Below are positions 47,301 through 57,514 of a DNA stretch of 64,000 nt, piece by piece. The stretch's first letter is position 1. The number at the start of each line of letters is the position of its first letter. The notes beneath the pieces are model-generated. The model made no database searches. It had not been told where the DNA came from and worked only from the letters and a program-made list of their open reading frames with translations. A program made the position numbers and the translations under genes. Source of the DNA: Triglochin maritima (Eukaryota; Streptophyta; Magnoliopsida; Alismatales; Juncaginaceae); assembly GCA_963682175.1 (NCBI GenBank), contig OY821774.1, forward strand, positions 43,910,201 to 43,974,200. Direction: 5' to 3'.

Positions 47301-49341
47301 TCTTGCTACACACATAATTTGATTCATATACATGGGGCAACTCGACTAACTGAACATTTATCTCATGCATTATAAATTTATAAATTGAGCTTATATATAT
47401 ATATTTTGCATGAGTTCCATGGATTTATCTAAAGTCATAAAATTTGGTAGTCTTGGGTTACAACTTACAACAAAATGAGAAGAAAACATCCTGACTGTTC
47501 AGTTTTACCTTTAATGCGAAATGTGTAATTTATGCATCAATTATTCATATTTTTTAAGTGGGCTACATATTTATTTATTTTGGTAAAGGAGACAGTCTTT
47601 ATCTGTCCATAAAATGAAGCAGGTCTATATATTTACCTGATTTTTACTTCTAGCATTGGACAAAATTCTTCTCAAATGGCTTACCTAATCATTTTCTCAT
47701 TTTGGTTTCTTCTTAGCTATGGTGATTTGTTTGAGCGGATGACTACGGAAGAGTTGCAAGATGGGAAAAAATGGCTCAAGGATACTTTCTATCTTATCAG
47801 GTGGGTTTGCTAGTTTGTATTCTTGGCCAAGTCTTCCCTGAATGTCTATTAAATTCTGTTTCTTTCTTGTGAAAGGTATCAACATAAGGCAAATTTTAAC
47901 CTAATAATGGTGTATATGATTGTTTACAATTACATAACCAACACTTACCGGAATTGGGTCACTTTGTTTTTCATACTCTCTGATGGTTCTTCTGTGGCTT
48001 AGGTGTGAGGATGATTGTCTACCATCTATAGATTGGGTCCTTGGCCTTGCTAAAGTTGCAGTTCTAAGACATGGGATTCAAGGTCTTGTGATCGACCCCT
48101 ACAATGAATTGGATCACCAAAGGACTAGTAACCAGTGAGGATACAGATGATTCTCTTCATGATATTGTCATAATCTTATTATGGATGATATAACAAGCAT
48201 ATCTTTCTATATATTTCATTATGATCTAGGCTGATCGTTTCTTTATGTATTTTAGAACAGAAACTGAATATGTGAGTCGGATGCTAACCAAAGTTAAGCG
48301 CTTTGCGCAGCATTATTCCTGCCATGTGTGGTTTGTAGCTCATCCTAGACAGGTAAGCCTTTTTTTCCAAAAGAGAAGAATATGGGCCATGACATCTCAT
48401 TTGTCATTGAACTTCTGAAAATTTTGCTCATAGAGCACCTGATGGACAAACTTTTGACCCAACGAGAACTGTCAAGGCCATTCGTTATGCTGTGCACTAG
48501 TTTCTTTTGTTTTTCCTCTTAATCTTTTTAGTCCTATCATACATGATGTGCATCCTTTCTTCTTACCACATTGTCCTCTTTGCAGCTGCAACATTGGGAT
48601 GGAAGTCCTCCCAATATGTATGATATAAGTGGAAGTGCACACTTTATAAACAAGTGTGATAATGGTATTGTTGTTCATCGTAATCGTGATAAGGATAAAG
48701 GACCACTTGATCAAGTGCAGGTTGATATGTGTTTTCCTTTCTTTGTATAATTTGAGATTTTTTTTGTCACTGAAGTTCCTTTATGTAAATGCTCAGGTTT
48801 GTGTGCGAAAAGTACGTAACAAAGTTGCAGGAAGCATTGGGGATGCCTTCTTATCATATAATAGGTGTGCAGCATCTTCTATTTTCATTTTTTTGTGGAC
48901 TCTAATAGAAACAATTAAACCAAATTCATTGGTCTTGCATAATTACCAAAGAATCCAGACTATCTATTCCGTGTATATTAACTCATCACACCGGGAATTG
49001 TTTTTTGATATATCATACACGACCTGTGCTGAACTTGGGTACGTCTCCAGGCTGTATGCAAGGTTAGATAGCCTCATTTGTGAGTCAGGTTGCATGTCAC
49101 TGCTAGATCTAAAGACTAGTGGTCCTATTGGAAATTCATTTTTTGTTATTATTTTCTTCTCTATTTTGACCTCTTCCAAGTAAATTATCTCATTTTCCTT
49201 TTGTTACTGGAAAGCGTTATTATTGTCGTCATCATTTTGTATTATCCTATGAGGTATATCTCATAGTCAGCTTTATTATACGCTCATTATGTGGTGCTTG
49301 TTGTTGGCAGAGTCACTGGAGAATATGCTGATCTTCCTTAG
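41321..49341 (+). CDS. TWINKLE: TWINKLE organellar DNA primase-helicase
   Basis: TWINKLE resembles phage T7 gp4: it unwinds and primes DNA at the plastid and mitochondrial replication fork. 21 exons, about 702 aa (Arabidopsis is about 709): 41321-41528, 41941-42074, 42345-42400, 42511-42568, 42685-42870, 43232-43315, 43505-43585, 43750-43815, 43943-44059, 44732-44779, 44869-44954, 45075-45135, 45690-45872, 46761-46892, 46977-47038, 47717-47800, 48003-48134, 48256-48352, 48586-48720, 48797-48864, 49311-49341. All phases agree. Residues 1-69 form an Arg/Ser/Pro-rich transit peptide. Zinc-ribbon cysteines are at 99, 102, 112, 115, 140 and 145. TOPRIM has IIVEGEVDK (about 289) and ATDADPPGE (about 354). 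Walker A GVPNSGKSE is about 467-475 and Walker B GLVIDPYNELD about 576-586. Intron 14 is GC-AG. Intact. Confidence 0.96.
46190..46630. repeat. Possible MITE in TWINKLE intron 13
   Basis: Inside the 888-bp intron 45873-46760 there is a stretch unlike its surroundings: GCGACCGCCGCACAGCGGC, GAACAGCCGCATGAGCAGGC, a TATA-like CATATAAAGG and a later GCGTCTGCTTATGCAACC. Left and right GC-rich parts suggest a small inserted element, but I found no exact inverted repeat or target duplication. Confidence 0.3.
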
Positions 49342-49344
49342 GCG

Positions 49345-50220
49345 TCAGATTCTGGTAGATCAGTAGATGAAGCCATTTACCCAATAACCTTCTCGCTCAA
49401 TACCATCTGAAATACTGCTGAACCTGAGCTACTTCACTAACCTTCTTGCGCAACGACATCAAAAATGCTGTCTTCAAATTTTGCCTATATTTTTTACATG
49501 TACTTGTAATAGTTACACTTGTAACATTAGAAATACAATGTTCCGTTTTTTTTCATGGATGTGTATACTGCCAAGTTTGTGTATATGCTGTTACTGAACA
49601 TCTTCCATATTTTTATGGAGTGCACTATATATTGGAATAACAACCATGATTTTTGCACCACGGTTAATTATTATTTTTTTTGAAAAAGTAGGTAGATTTA
49701 GATACAGTTTATTAAATATTATAAAACAGGTTGTATCTTTCTTTACTGATCTGACCCTGGTCCTATCTGTAATCTGTATGGCCGGGTCAATAAGGTCAGG
49801 TGGGAAACAAAGTCTGTACGTGGACAGGCAAAGGAATCTTCTTATCATTGTCAACTGACAAAAGCTGGTATGCACTGTTTTTTTATATTTTAAATTGAGG
49901 TATGCACTGTTTAATGGTTCATTATCTATCTGACCTCCGCACTGTGTAATTGCGGGTGAATCACCACCGTCAGATCCAACACATCCTTAAAAACTGAAGC
50001 TCAATTACCATATCAGCGCGAGTCCCATGAAAGGAATCTCCCAACGGCTACTTGCACTTTCCACCTCTAGATCTCAGCCGTTGGTCCCCTCAGCACCTTT
50101 CCCCAGATATAACCGTTGCACCCTTCCCTTCCCCCACAAAACTCAGCAAGAGGTGCCAAAACAAGACATACCACAAACACCCAACAACTACTAACCACTA
50201 TTGTTTATCCATCACCCATC
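49345..50220. other. TWINKLE 3' flank and PATL promoter region
   Basis: Intergenic space between two genes in the same direction. The left part should contain the TWINKLE 3' UTR; the right part (about 49980-50225) is C/A-rich and pyrimidine-rich, like a plant 5' UTR. No other gene. The small gap leaves little room for extra regulation. Confidence 0.45.
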
Positions 50221-50225
50221 AAACC

Positions 50226-52234
50226 ATGACTACAGAATCCTCTTCCGACAACACCCGTGTATCCGTTGGCTCTCCTTCACACCAGCAAGAGCCCACCATG
50301 GCCGACCAAGTTGGAGATTCCAGTCCGAGCAAGGAGAACTTCGACGAAAACCACCCTGCCTCGCCTTTGGTGGTTGAGAAGAGCTCTTCCTTCAGGGAGG
50401 AGAGCAACTTCCTGTATGACCTCAAAGAGAGCGAGAAGAAAGCTCTATTTGAGCTGGGAGCGAAGATCGAAGAAGCTGCTGCAGAGAAGCTGTTGAAGAA
50501 GGAAGAAGGGGAAAAAGGTGTTGATGGAGACGTTTGTCTTTGGGGAGTTCCGCTTGTCCCGAGCAAATGCTCCGAGAGCACCAATGTGGTTCTCCTTAAG
50601 TTCCTTAGAGCACGGGAGTTAAAGGTAGACGATGCATTTGCAATGCTTAAGAGTACGTTGGAGTGGAGGAAGGAAAACCACATCAACACCATTCTTGATG
50701 AGGTATAGTTTTTTCATACCTTAAGAAATATAGTCCTACACTGTTTAAACAAGAAAGCTTATGTAGTTTCATACTTATAATTCATTTAAAGACTCAAGAT
50801 TGGTCCTTTGTTTTGAAGTTGTTTCGATAGTAGACTGTGTAACGAGTTGTTTACGAATTTAGACTTTGATTAGATTATATTCAAATTTATTTAGTTTCTT
50901 CTGTAACCTTTTCTTGCCGCATCTAATGTTAAATTGTGATTTCTTTTTGTAGGATTCTCTTGGGGTTGGGTTGGAGGAAGCAGCATACATGGTTGGGACG
51001 GACCGAGATGGGCACCCTGTGTGTTACAATGTTTACGGGGTCTTTCAGGACGAAAAGCTTTACGAAAGGACATTTGGAACTACTGAGAAAGCGGAGAAGT
51101 TTGTCCGGTGGCGCTTCCAATTGATAGAGAAAGAGATCCAAAAAATGGACTTCAAACCTGGCAAGCCTAGCTCGATTGTGCACATAATTGACCTGAAAAA
51201 TGCCCCCATGGTCTCCAAGAAGGAGCTTCGGGCTGCTATGATGAGGGCTGTAACACTACTACAAGATAATTACCCAGAATTCGTTGCCAAAAATGTAAGC
51301 TGTTTTAGTTTAAGACCGGTATGACACCAAGTTTTTTTTTCATTTTTGACTAGCTGCTTACTGGTTTATCTACAACTGTTTATGATGCAGATATTCATCA
51401 ATGTACCATTTTGGTTCTACGCCATCAATGCGCTCCTTTCACCGTTCATTACCAAAAGGACCAAGAGCAAGTTCGTCTTCGCTCGATCAGCAAATGTCAT
51501 TGAAACTCTCCTAAGGTGATTCCAATATCTGCTTCTAATGGCGATATTGTTATACACTATACAATATTGTGATACACTACGAACAAAATTCTAACAAAAT
51601 TCTAATGGCGCTAGTAATGTGATATTGTTATATGAACAAGATTCTATATTTTTACCTGATATCATCCTTTTAGGCTTGTTTTGTAAATGAATCAAAGTTA
51701 ACATCTGTTTCCAATTTCAAGACTCCCATATCAAAATTTGAGTCACTATGCTTTTGTTGGGGAAAAAATGATACTGGGTCTGAAAAATCGAGGATTTATG
51801 TGATCCACGAGTATTCTCACCACCAATTACTTCTGGTTCATAGGTACATTCCTGCGGATGGCATTCCAATCAGATATGGTGGTTTGCACCGCCGAAATGA
51901 TACAGAATTCTCTGCAAATAACTGCGAGGTTTCAGAGCTTCTCGTCAAGCCAGGGTCTACAGAAAACATCGAGCTAATGGCACTGGAGCCGTATACCACC
52001 CTGCTCTGGGATTTGACCGTTTTGGGCTGGGAAGTGAACTACAAAGAGGAGTTTGTCCCCAAGGACGACGGATCTTATACTGTCATCATTCGAAAAGGGA
52101 GGAGAATGTCGGCCCAAGAGGAGGTAGTGCGGAACACTTTTAAGAACGGCGAGGCAGGAAAAATTGTTTTGACTATTGAGAACACAAGTTTTAAGAAGAA
52201 GAAGGTTATGTTTAGATACAGGATTGCGAGTTAG
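50226..52234 (+). CDS. PATL4: Patellin (SEC14-GOLD protein), PATL4-like
   Basis: Patellins bind phosphoinositides and act in membrane traffic, cell-plate formation and auxin-carrier positioning. Four exons: 50226-50702, 50953-51294, 51391-51515, 51844-52234, all GT-AG and in phase, about 444 aa. An acidic N-terminus leads to KSSSFREESNFLYDLKESEK. The CRAL-TRIO N part is LWGVPLVPSK, VVLLKFLRARELKV. The SEC14 domain has DRDGHPVCYNVYGVF, DNYPEFVAKN, IFINVPFWFYAINALLSPF and TKRTKSKFVFA. After YIPADGIPIRYGG comes a GOLD domain (TTLLWDLTVLGWEVNYKEEF, TIENTSFKKKKVMFRYR). The match to Arabidopsis PATL4 (my memory) is best in the SEC14 and GOLD parts; the N-terminal acidic region is about 100 residues shorter. 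ATG at 50226 preferred over 50052, which precedes the conserved region by a low-quality stretch. Confidence 0.92.
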
Positions 52235-52540
52235 ATTGAGCCTTAGGAGTTCAGATCATTGATGATGAAATTCTTTTAAATATCTAGATGAGGGACTTAT
52301 TTGGATGATAGTATTGTATTCATTCTATATTTGTAATGGTTATATAGTTACGTAGAAATGGTTGTAGTATTTATGTTGAGGATTCTACCGTTTGCTGCCA
52401 ATAGATGTTTATTATTATTTAAACTTTTATTTCTGAAATTTAGTTTCTGGTTCTAACATAAAGAATTAAGGACCACAAAAGGCTATCATTATAAAATTTT
52501 CACCTATTTGATTTTTTTCCAATGGTAAGTAGAATAGAAG

Positions 52541-52940
52541 CAGGGGTGTAAGCGGGACGGGGTGGGTTTTTGTCCCACTGCTATTTGTCCCGCCTAAGTT
52601 AAGTAGGTATGTGGGGCGGGACATGGTTTAAAAAAAATCACTACCCGTTCCGCCTAAAGGTGGACTAGGCGGGGCGATTTAGGCGATTTATCATATGATC
52701 AAAACTAAATACAAAAAAATCAATATATTTTTCTTAATATTTTCCATTTTTATCAAAGCAAGATACAAAATTCAAGAAAAATATATATCAATCGATTTAT
52801 GTTTTTAAAGTTATATACAAAAAGATCAAAGTTAAATAAAAAATCAAGTAAAATATATACGGGATGAGTTGCAAAAGAACCACAACACACTCCGCTTATA
52901 ATGCAGGTTGTGTGAGTGGTGGGTATCATTTTTTTTGTCC
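52541..52940. repeat. Degenerate hAT-like MITE
   Basis: Starts AGGGGTGTAAGCGGGAC and contains GTCCCGCC/GGGGCGGG repeats, then an AT-rich middle, then GTCCGCAACCCTAA. Resembles the MITE at 55419-55568 but the right terminus is decayed; no duplication seen. Confidence 0.45.
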
Positions 52941-53203
52941 GCAACCCTAAATGGAAGATTTAATTATTCGTGATTGAGTAATTTTTTTACGAAGAGAAGG
53001 TTGATAAGATATAAAAACGTTTTCAAGAAACAATTTTCAATCACGATAGTGACGATGTTGAGGTTTGAAATTGATTTGGTTACGAGATTTAATTCAAAGT
53101 TTTGTGTAATTCCCAATATGATGATGACGGCCGGTCTTTAACAAATGTTTTTCTTTTTGTTGAGTAACAAAAATGTTCCTTCAAATCGTTTTACCAAGTG
53201 AAT

Positions 53204-53510
53204 TAGGGGTGAGCATCCGGACTGGACTGGACTGGACCGGACCGAATTTTTATCCGGGGTCCGAACCGAAGATCGGACCGGATTTTTATCCAGGGTCCGA
53301 ACCGAAGACCGGACCGGACCGATTGGGTTCGGTCCGGTCAAAAACCGATTTTTTTAAATAAAAAACAAAAAAAAGACCGGTCCGGACCGAAATTTTAAAA
53401 TTTTGTCGGACCGAAACCCAGACCGGGCCGAACCAAATCTTCCCGGACCGAACCCGGACTGACCGGTCCGGTCCAAAAACCTGGACCGGTCCGGGTTTTG
53501 CTGTGCCCTA
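53204..53510. mobile_element. hAT MITE, CCGGACCG-rich
   Basis: 307 bp with ends TAGGGGTGAGCA and (reverse complement) TAGGGCACAGCA, filled with GGACCGGACCG-type repeats. It is flanked by AAGTGAAT (53196-53203) and ATGTGAAT (53511-53518), an 8-bp duplication with one mismatch. Non-coding. Confidence 0.75.
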
Positions 53511-53847
53511 ATGTGAATTCTAATAATGTGATTTTATGAAAAATATATGACGACTTTCTTTGACGTTTTTGAGACAACGGTTATTGAATAATGGATTAAG
53601 GAGATTGAGAAATTGTTTTCAGCAATAATCGCGTTAAACAACCTTTAAGTAATAAATTATTATTTCAAATAACTGCATAAAACCACATCCGCTATAACGT
53701 CAAATTTGAAGAAGAATAGAACGTGAAATCCAGTCGAAAGAAGAATGGGTATATGATGATGGTGAACCACGTGGAAAGTCTTGCTAATCGTATTGGTCGA
53801 TATTATTTATTGTATGAGTAAACAAGAGTTAGTATTATAGCAACTGT

Positions 53848-53920
53848 GGTCGCGTGGCCTAATGGATAAGGCGCTCGCCTCCGGAGCGGGAGATTGTGGG
53901 TTCGAGTCCCACCGTGATCG
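53848..53920 (+). tRNA. tRNA-Arg (anticodon CCG)
   Basis: 73 nt that fold as a full cloverleaf: acceptor GGTCGCG with CGTGATC (two G-U pairs), D arm GCC..GGC, anticodon stem CTCGC/GCGGG with loop CTCCGGA (anticodon CCG at 53881-53883, reading CGG), T arm GTGGG-TTCGAGT-CCCAC, discriminator G. No intron. A box TGGCCTAATGG and B box GGTTCGAGTCC are intact, and a T-rich pol III stop (TTTATTTTTATT) follows within a few bases. Looks functional. Confidence 0.97.
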
Positions 53921-55007
53921 ACTTTATTTTTATTATTTGAATTATTAAATTCAAAATTATTTTACTCGTTCGTGAATCGTGAGCTTGCTTTATCACCTTA
54001 AATCATGATTGATGCACATTGTAATGTATTTATTCATGGTAACTAATATCCGTATAATAATGTCGTTACAATTAATATCACACAATTATTCTTGTACCAC
54101 CACATTCCTCACAGTTGGAAGTCTCTTAAACATTACGTGCGTAATTCAAAGGAGATTTAATTACCTAATCTTCACTCCAATTTTTAATTTATGATCGATG
54201 TCTATAGTCCAAGAATGAGTAGCCATAATCTACATTCCAATGTAAAATTCAATTTTTATTAATCTACTATTTGTCGCCCCATGCAAATGCTAGTTTGGGA
54301 TTATTAGTCATGGATTAACCAGGAATGCAATATTACGGATTGATTCCAAACATGTTAGTTTCATGTCTGATATTTAACTAAAAAAATACGTAATTAAAAA
54401 AATAATCTTCTCTCCATCCCATGAGATTAGTGAACGTTAAACGGTCATTAGGTTGTAAAACAATTATAGATCTCGAAGTTAAATATTGCCATGATCTTCA
54501 AGAATCTAGTCTTAATAGCAATATTGCTAAAGCTATGTTATATGGAAAATAAGGCTAGGAAATAGGAAGCATTAAGCTGTCTTCTACCAATGGTATTACC
54601 CAAGTCCGAAGAATTGTAGCTTGGGTTAATGATGGTGACTTCATACATACAAAGCTTTTATAACTTCTGAACTTTGGGTTGAAATTATAATAAATGAAAG
54701 ACTTCAATTGTGGTGCACAAATCATGAATGGAGCCAATGGCCAATAAATTGCGCAATCAATGTGGTCTCATTCCACCAATATCTCTTCATGGAACCACCG
54801 CAGCTCGCCATTCCGATGTAGCTCCCCGACAAATTCAATATTATAACTTGGGTCCACTATTTCACACCAACAAAGAAAATTAAGTGTACCTTTTTCTTTT
54901 CAAGGGTAACTACTCATATATAATAAGCATTTATAGTATACTAGTATAGAGTTTGTAGTGTCCATTATAAATACGATCTCCTATGCAAAATTAACAATTA
55001 ATTAATT
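53921..55007. other. No gene; AT-rich intergenic
   Basis: AT-rich spacer from the tRNA to the edge of the second long MULE. No supported gene. Confidence 0.45.
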
Positions 55008-55418
55008 GAACTGCTATTCATCGCCGGAAAACTACTTAAATCACCATAATCAATTATCATTTTGTCATTCTGTTCTTTCTACTTATATAAGCATGTCTCG
55101 GAGGGGAGTCACTACGAGAGTGACGATGGGGACCGGTATGACTTGGAGCCGTAGGAGGAGGCGAGACAACAATATGATCGAGGATGGGGGCGACATTGTA
55201 GTCATCCTCGTTAGCATATGTGGGTTGTCCGGACCGTGGATAAGAGCGAGTGACGACTCCTTTCCATTTGTAGACGACAAAATCAGATGACTGAATCACA
55301 TGTATAAAATTTATATATCATTCACATTTATTTAAATTTCAAGTTCATTATTATTAACGTATAAACGTTTAGGTGGAGTGGTTGTCGTATGGTCTTCAGC
55401 CTGCTGTAGCTGTGTCGA

Positions 55419-55568
55419 TAGGGCTGTAAGCGGGGCGGGGCGGGGCAGGTTGTGCGGGAGAAAACCGCAACCCGCCCCGCTTATTAAGCGGGTTGTGCGG
55501 GTGGCGGGTCCGCAACCCATGTTAGGCGGGGCGGGTTGCGGGTAAATTTCAACCCATTTACAGCCCTA
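55419..55568. mobile_element. hAT MITE inside the PMD remnant
   Basis: 150 bp with termini TAGGGCTGTAA and TTACAGCCCTA (perfect over 10-11 bases) and GC-rich GGGGCGGG/CCCGCCCCGC arms that fold back. TGTGTCGA flanks it exactly on both sides (55411-55418, 55569-55576). Removing one duplication and the insert restores the PMD reading frame across the site, as expected for a clean insertion. Confidence 0.93.
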
Positions 55569-55621
55569 TGTGTCGAGGACTACATTTATGAGCGTTATTT
55601 GTTATCGAGATATCACAGAGC

Positions 55622-57514
55622 TGAAGGGAATGTGTTCTAAAAGTTTTACTTTTAAATGTCAATTATTATGAATTGAATGAGAAATCATTTTGTTCCTTGT
55701 TTATGTTATTCGTCTTTTAGAAGTGTTAAGGAAGAGGCTCTTGGTCCTTAACCGTAGAGCTCTAAAAGATATTGGTTTACATAAAACAAAAGATATTCGC
55801 AATCATGGTAACTAACATGGAACATTAATTACCGAGTTAAGATTGTCGTGTTGGTCATAGATCATTGTAGCTCTACAAGTGAGTGACAACACGGGTATGC
55901 AAAAGAGGAAAATATTACTTTTGTATACTGAATAGACCTAATAAGTAAAATATTATAGAAATGTGTTTCTGTGTCATTAATATTTTACTGTGTCTTTGGT
56001 CCTTTGATATGAGACTTATATCTAATCACTTAAGGAATACTTAATTAGATCAGTGTCTTGAACTATCGATCAGTGTAGTGTAAAGGCATTGGTTGGTTAA
56101 GTACTACTTTTGTTGGAGAAGGTAGTTAGTCAAAAGACTATCATTGCCCCTCTTAATTGAGTGATGATATTAGTGGGCCCCTTGATAAAACAAAGTTATA
56201 ATGTGCACAATGTGATTTGAGTTAAGTCACATATTTATAACTAGCTTAAAGAGATCAAGAAATGAATACTAATACAAAGATGACACAATACTACTTTGTG
56301 TGTATTCTTAATATCATGAGGCAAGGGACGGACACAAGTGATGCACTCCATCACTAAGTGGATCTGGTTTTGGTTCAAGTGGAATTAAGACATCTAACTA
56401 ATTGGGAGCTATAATGTGTAGCTAGATACCGCTTATAGCTTGTGATATTAAGCCTTTAATATCACTGCCAACTTAGTTTAGATCCTCCCATAGGTCACAC
56501 CACAAAACTGGGAAACAAGAAATGTGGATTTTGAGTTCATAAGGATGTGTCGGGTTTCATGTAGAAAATATGACACATGGGGTGAACAAGCAAAATCAAG
56601 ATTATGTTGTGATTAATAACATAATTAGAATCTAAATTAAATTCATATGTGATGTAAATATTATAGGGTGTAATGAGTTGACATTACATAGGATAATATG
56701 TTACATAAGTTGTGAATTTACTACTAATCCCGAAATGTCAAATTTTGTAGGGGTTAAACCAAAATTTGACCAGTCTGCAGTACTGTGCAAAAGTCAACCG
56801 ATGAATAGTAACCGGTCGACCGATGAACAGTACCCGGTCCATGATGAACAGTACCGGTCGACTGGTCCAAACGGTTTTCTGCAGAATTAATTTAAGAATT
56901 AATTAGATCATGCATGGAATTGGTCCATAATTGATTTAATTCGTGGTTAATATTATTTATTAATAAATAATGGATGGTTAGATGGAATTTTGCATGAGAT
57001 CATGGGCAAGAGGTTGCATATGAATAGGTAATTTGGAGATAACCTATAAATACAAGGTTATCTCATTACCTCCTTAATTAATTCATTATTTTCTTGAGCA
57101 AAATTCTCTCTCCATAATTCTCCACGAAACTCCAGTAATTCTCAAGTTTAGTTTTAGTTCTAGAGATCATCTTCTCAAGGGAACTAAATAGGGGTTAGTA
57201 ATTGGATTCTAAACCCTATTGGAGATTAAGAGACTAGCTTTTCTCTCTCCAATCTTGTTTAGAGTTTGGTGAAATCTCGGAGGCATCCGGCGCAGCGAGG
57301 AGCATCCCCAACGTCTTCGGATCATCAAGAAGTTTTAGAGAACTTCTAGGTATGAATTTCGGAGCTCCTTTATGTTTGTTTTAATAGAGTTTCTGAAACT
57401 AGTTTGTTAAAACAAACCGATGCATGCAATAAATTCTAGAAAATTGAAAATTGATCCTTATTATACATAAAAATCCGAAAAATATATATGTATAATTAAA
57501 CTAGAAATCCTACA
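55622..57514 (+). mobile_element. Solo LTR, family 2, copy C
   Basis: 1893 bp, from TGAAGGGAATG to AAATCCTACA. It interrupts the PMD third exon between the codons for TE and PYLPD. GAGC occurs at both junctions (55618-55621, 57515-57518), a short target duplication; the exact length is ambiguous because ACAGAG also repeats. A TATA-like CCTATAAATAC lies near 57045, so plus is its sense. No coding content. Its reverse-complement relative is at 60792-62964. Confidence 0.82.
56813..56868. repeat. Short GGTCGACCG cluster in LTR copy C
   Basis: CCGGTCGACCGATGAACAGT followed by degenerate repeats (CCCGGTCCATGATGAACAG, CCGGTCGACTGG). It lies upstream of the TATA box at about 57045. Confidence 0.75.

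Noticed and set aside
48656..49183. 175-residue plus-strand frame
   Set aside because: It overlaps TWINKLE exons 19-20 and the last intron in a different frame and has no domain.
50052..50225. Upstream ATG for the patellin
   Set aside because: In frame, but it adds a Pro/Thr/His-rich stretch with UTR-like composition not expected in patellins; the ATG at 50226 fits the family start.
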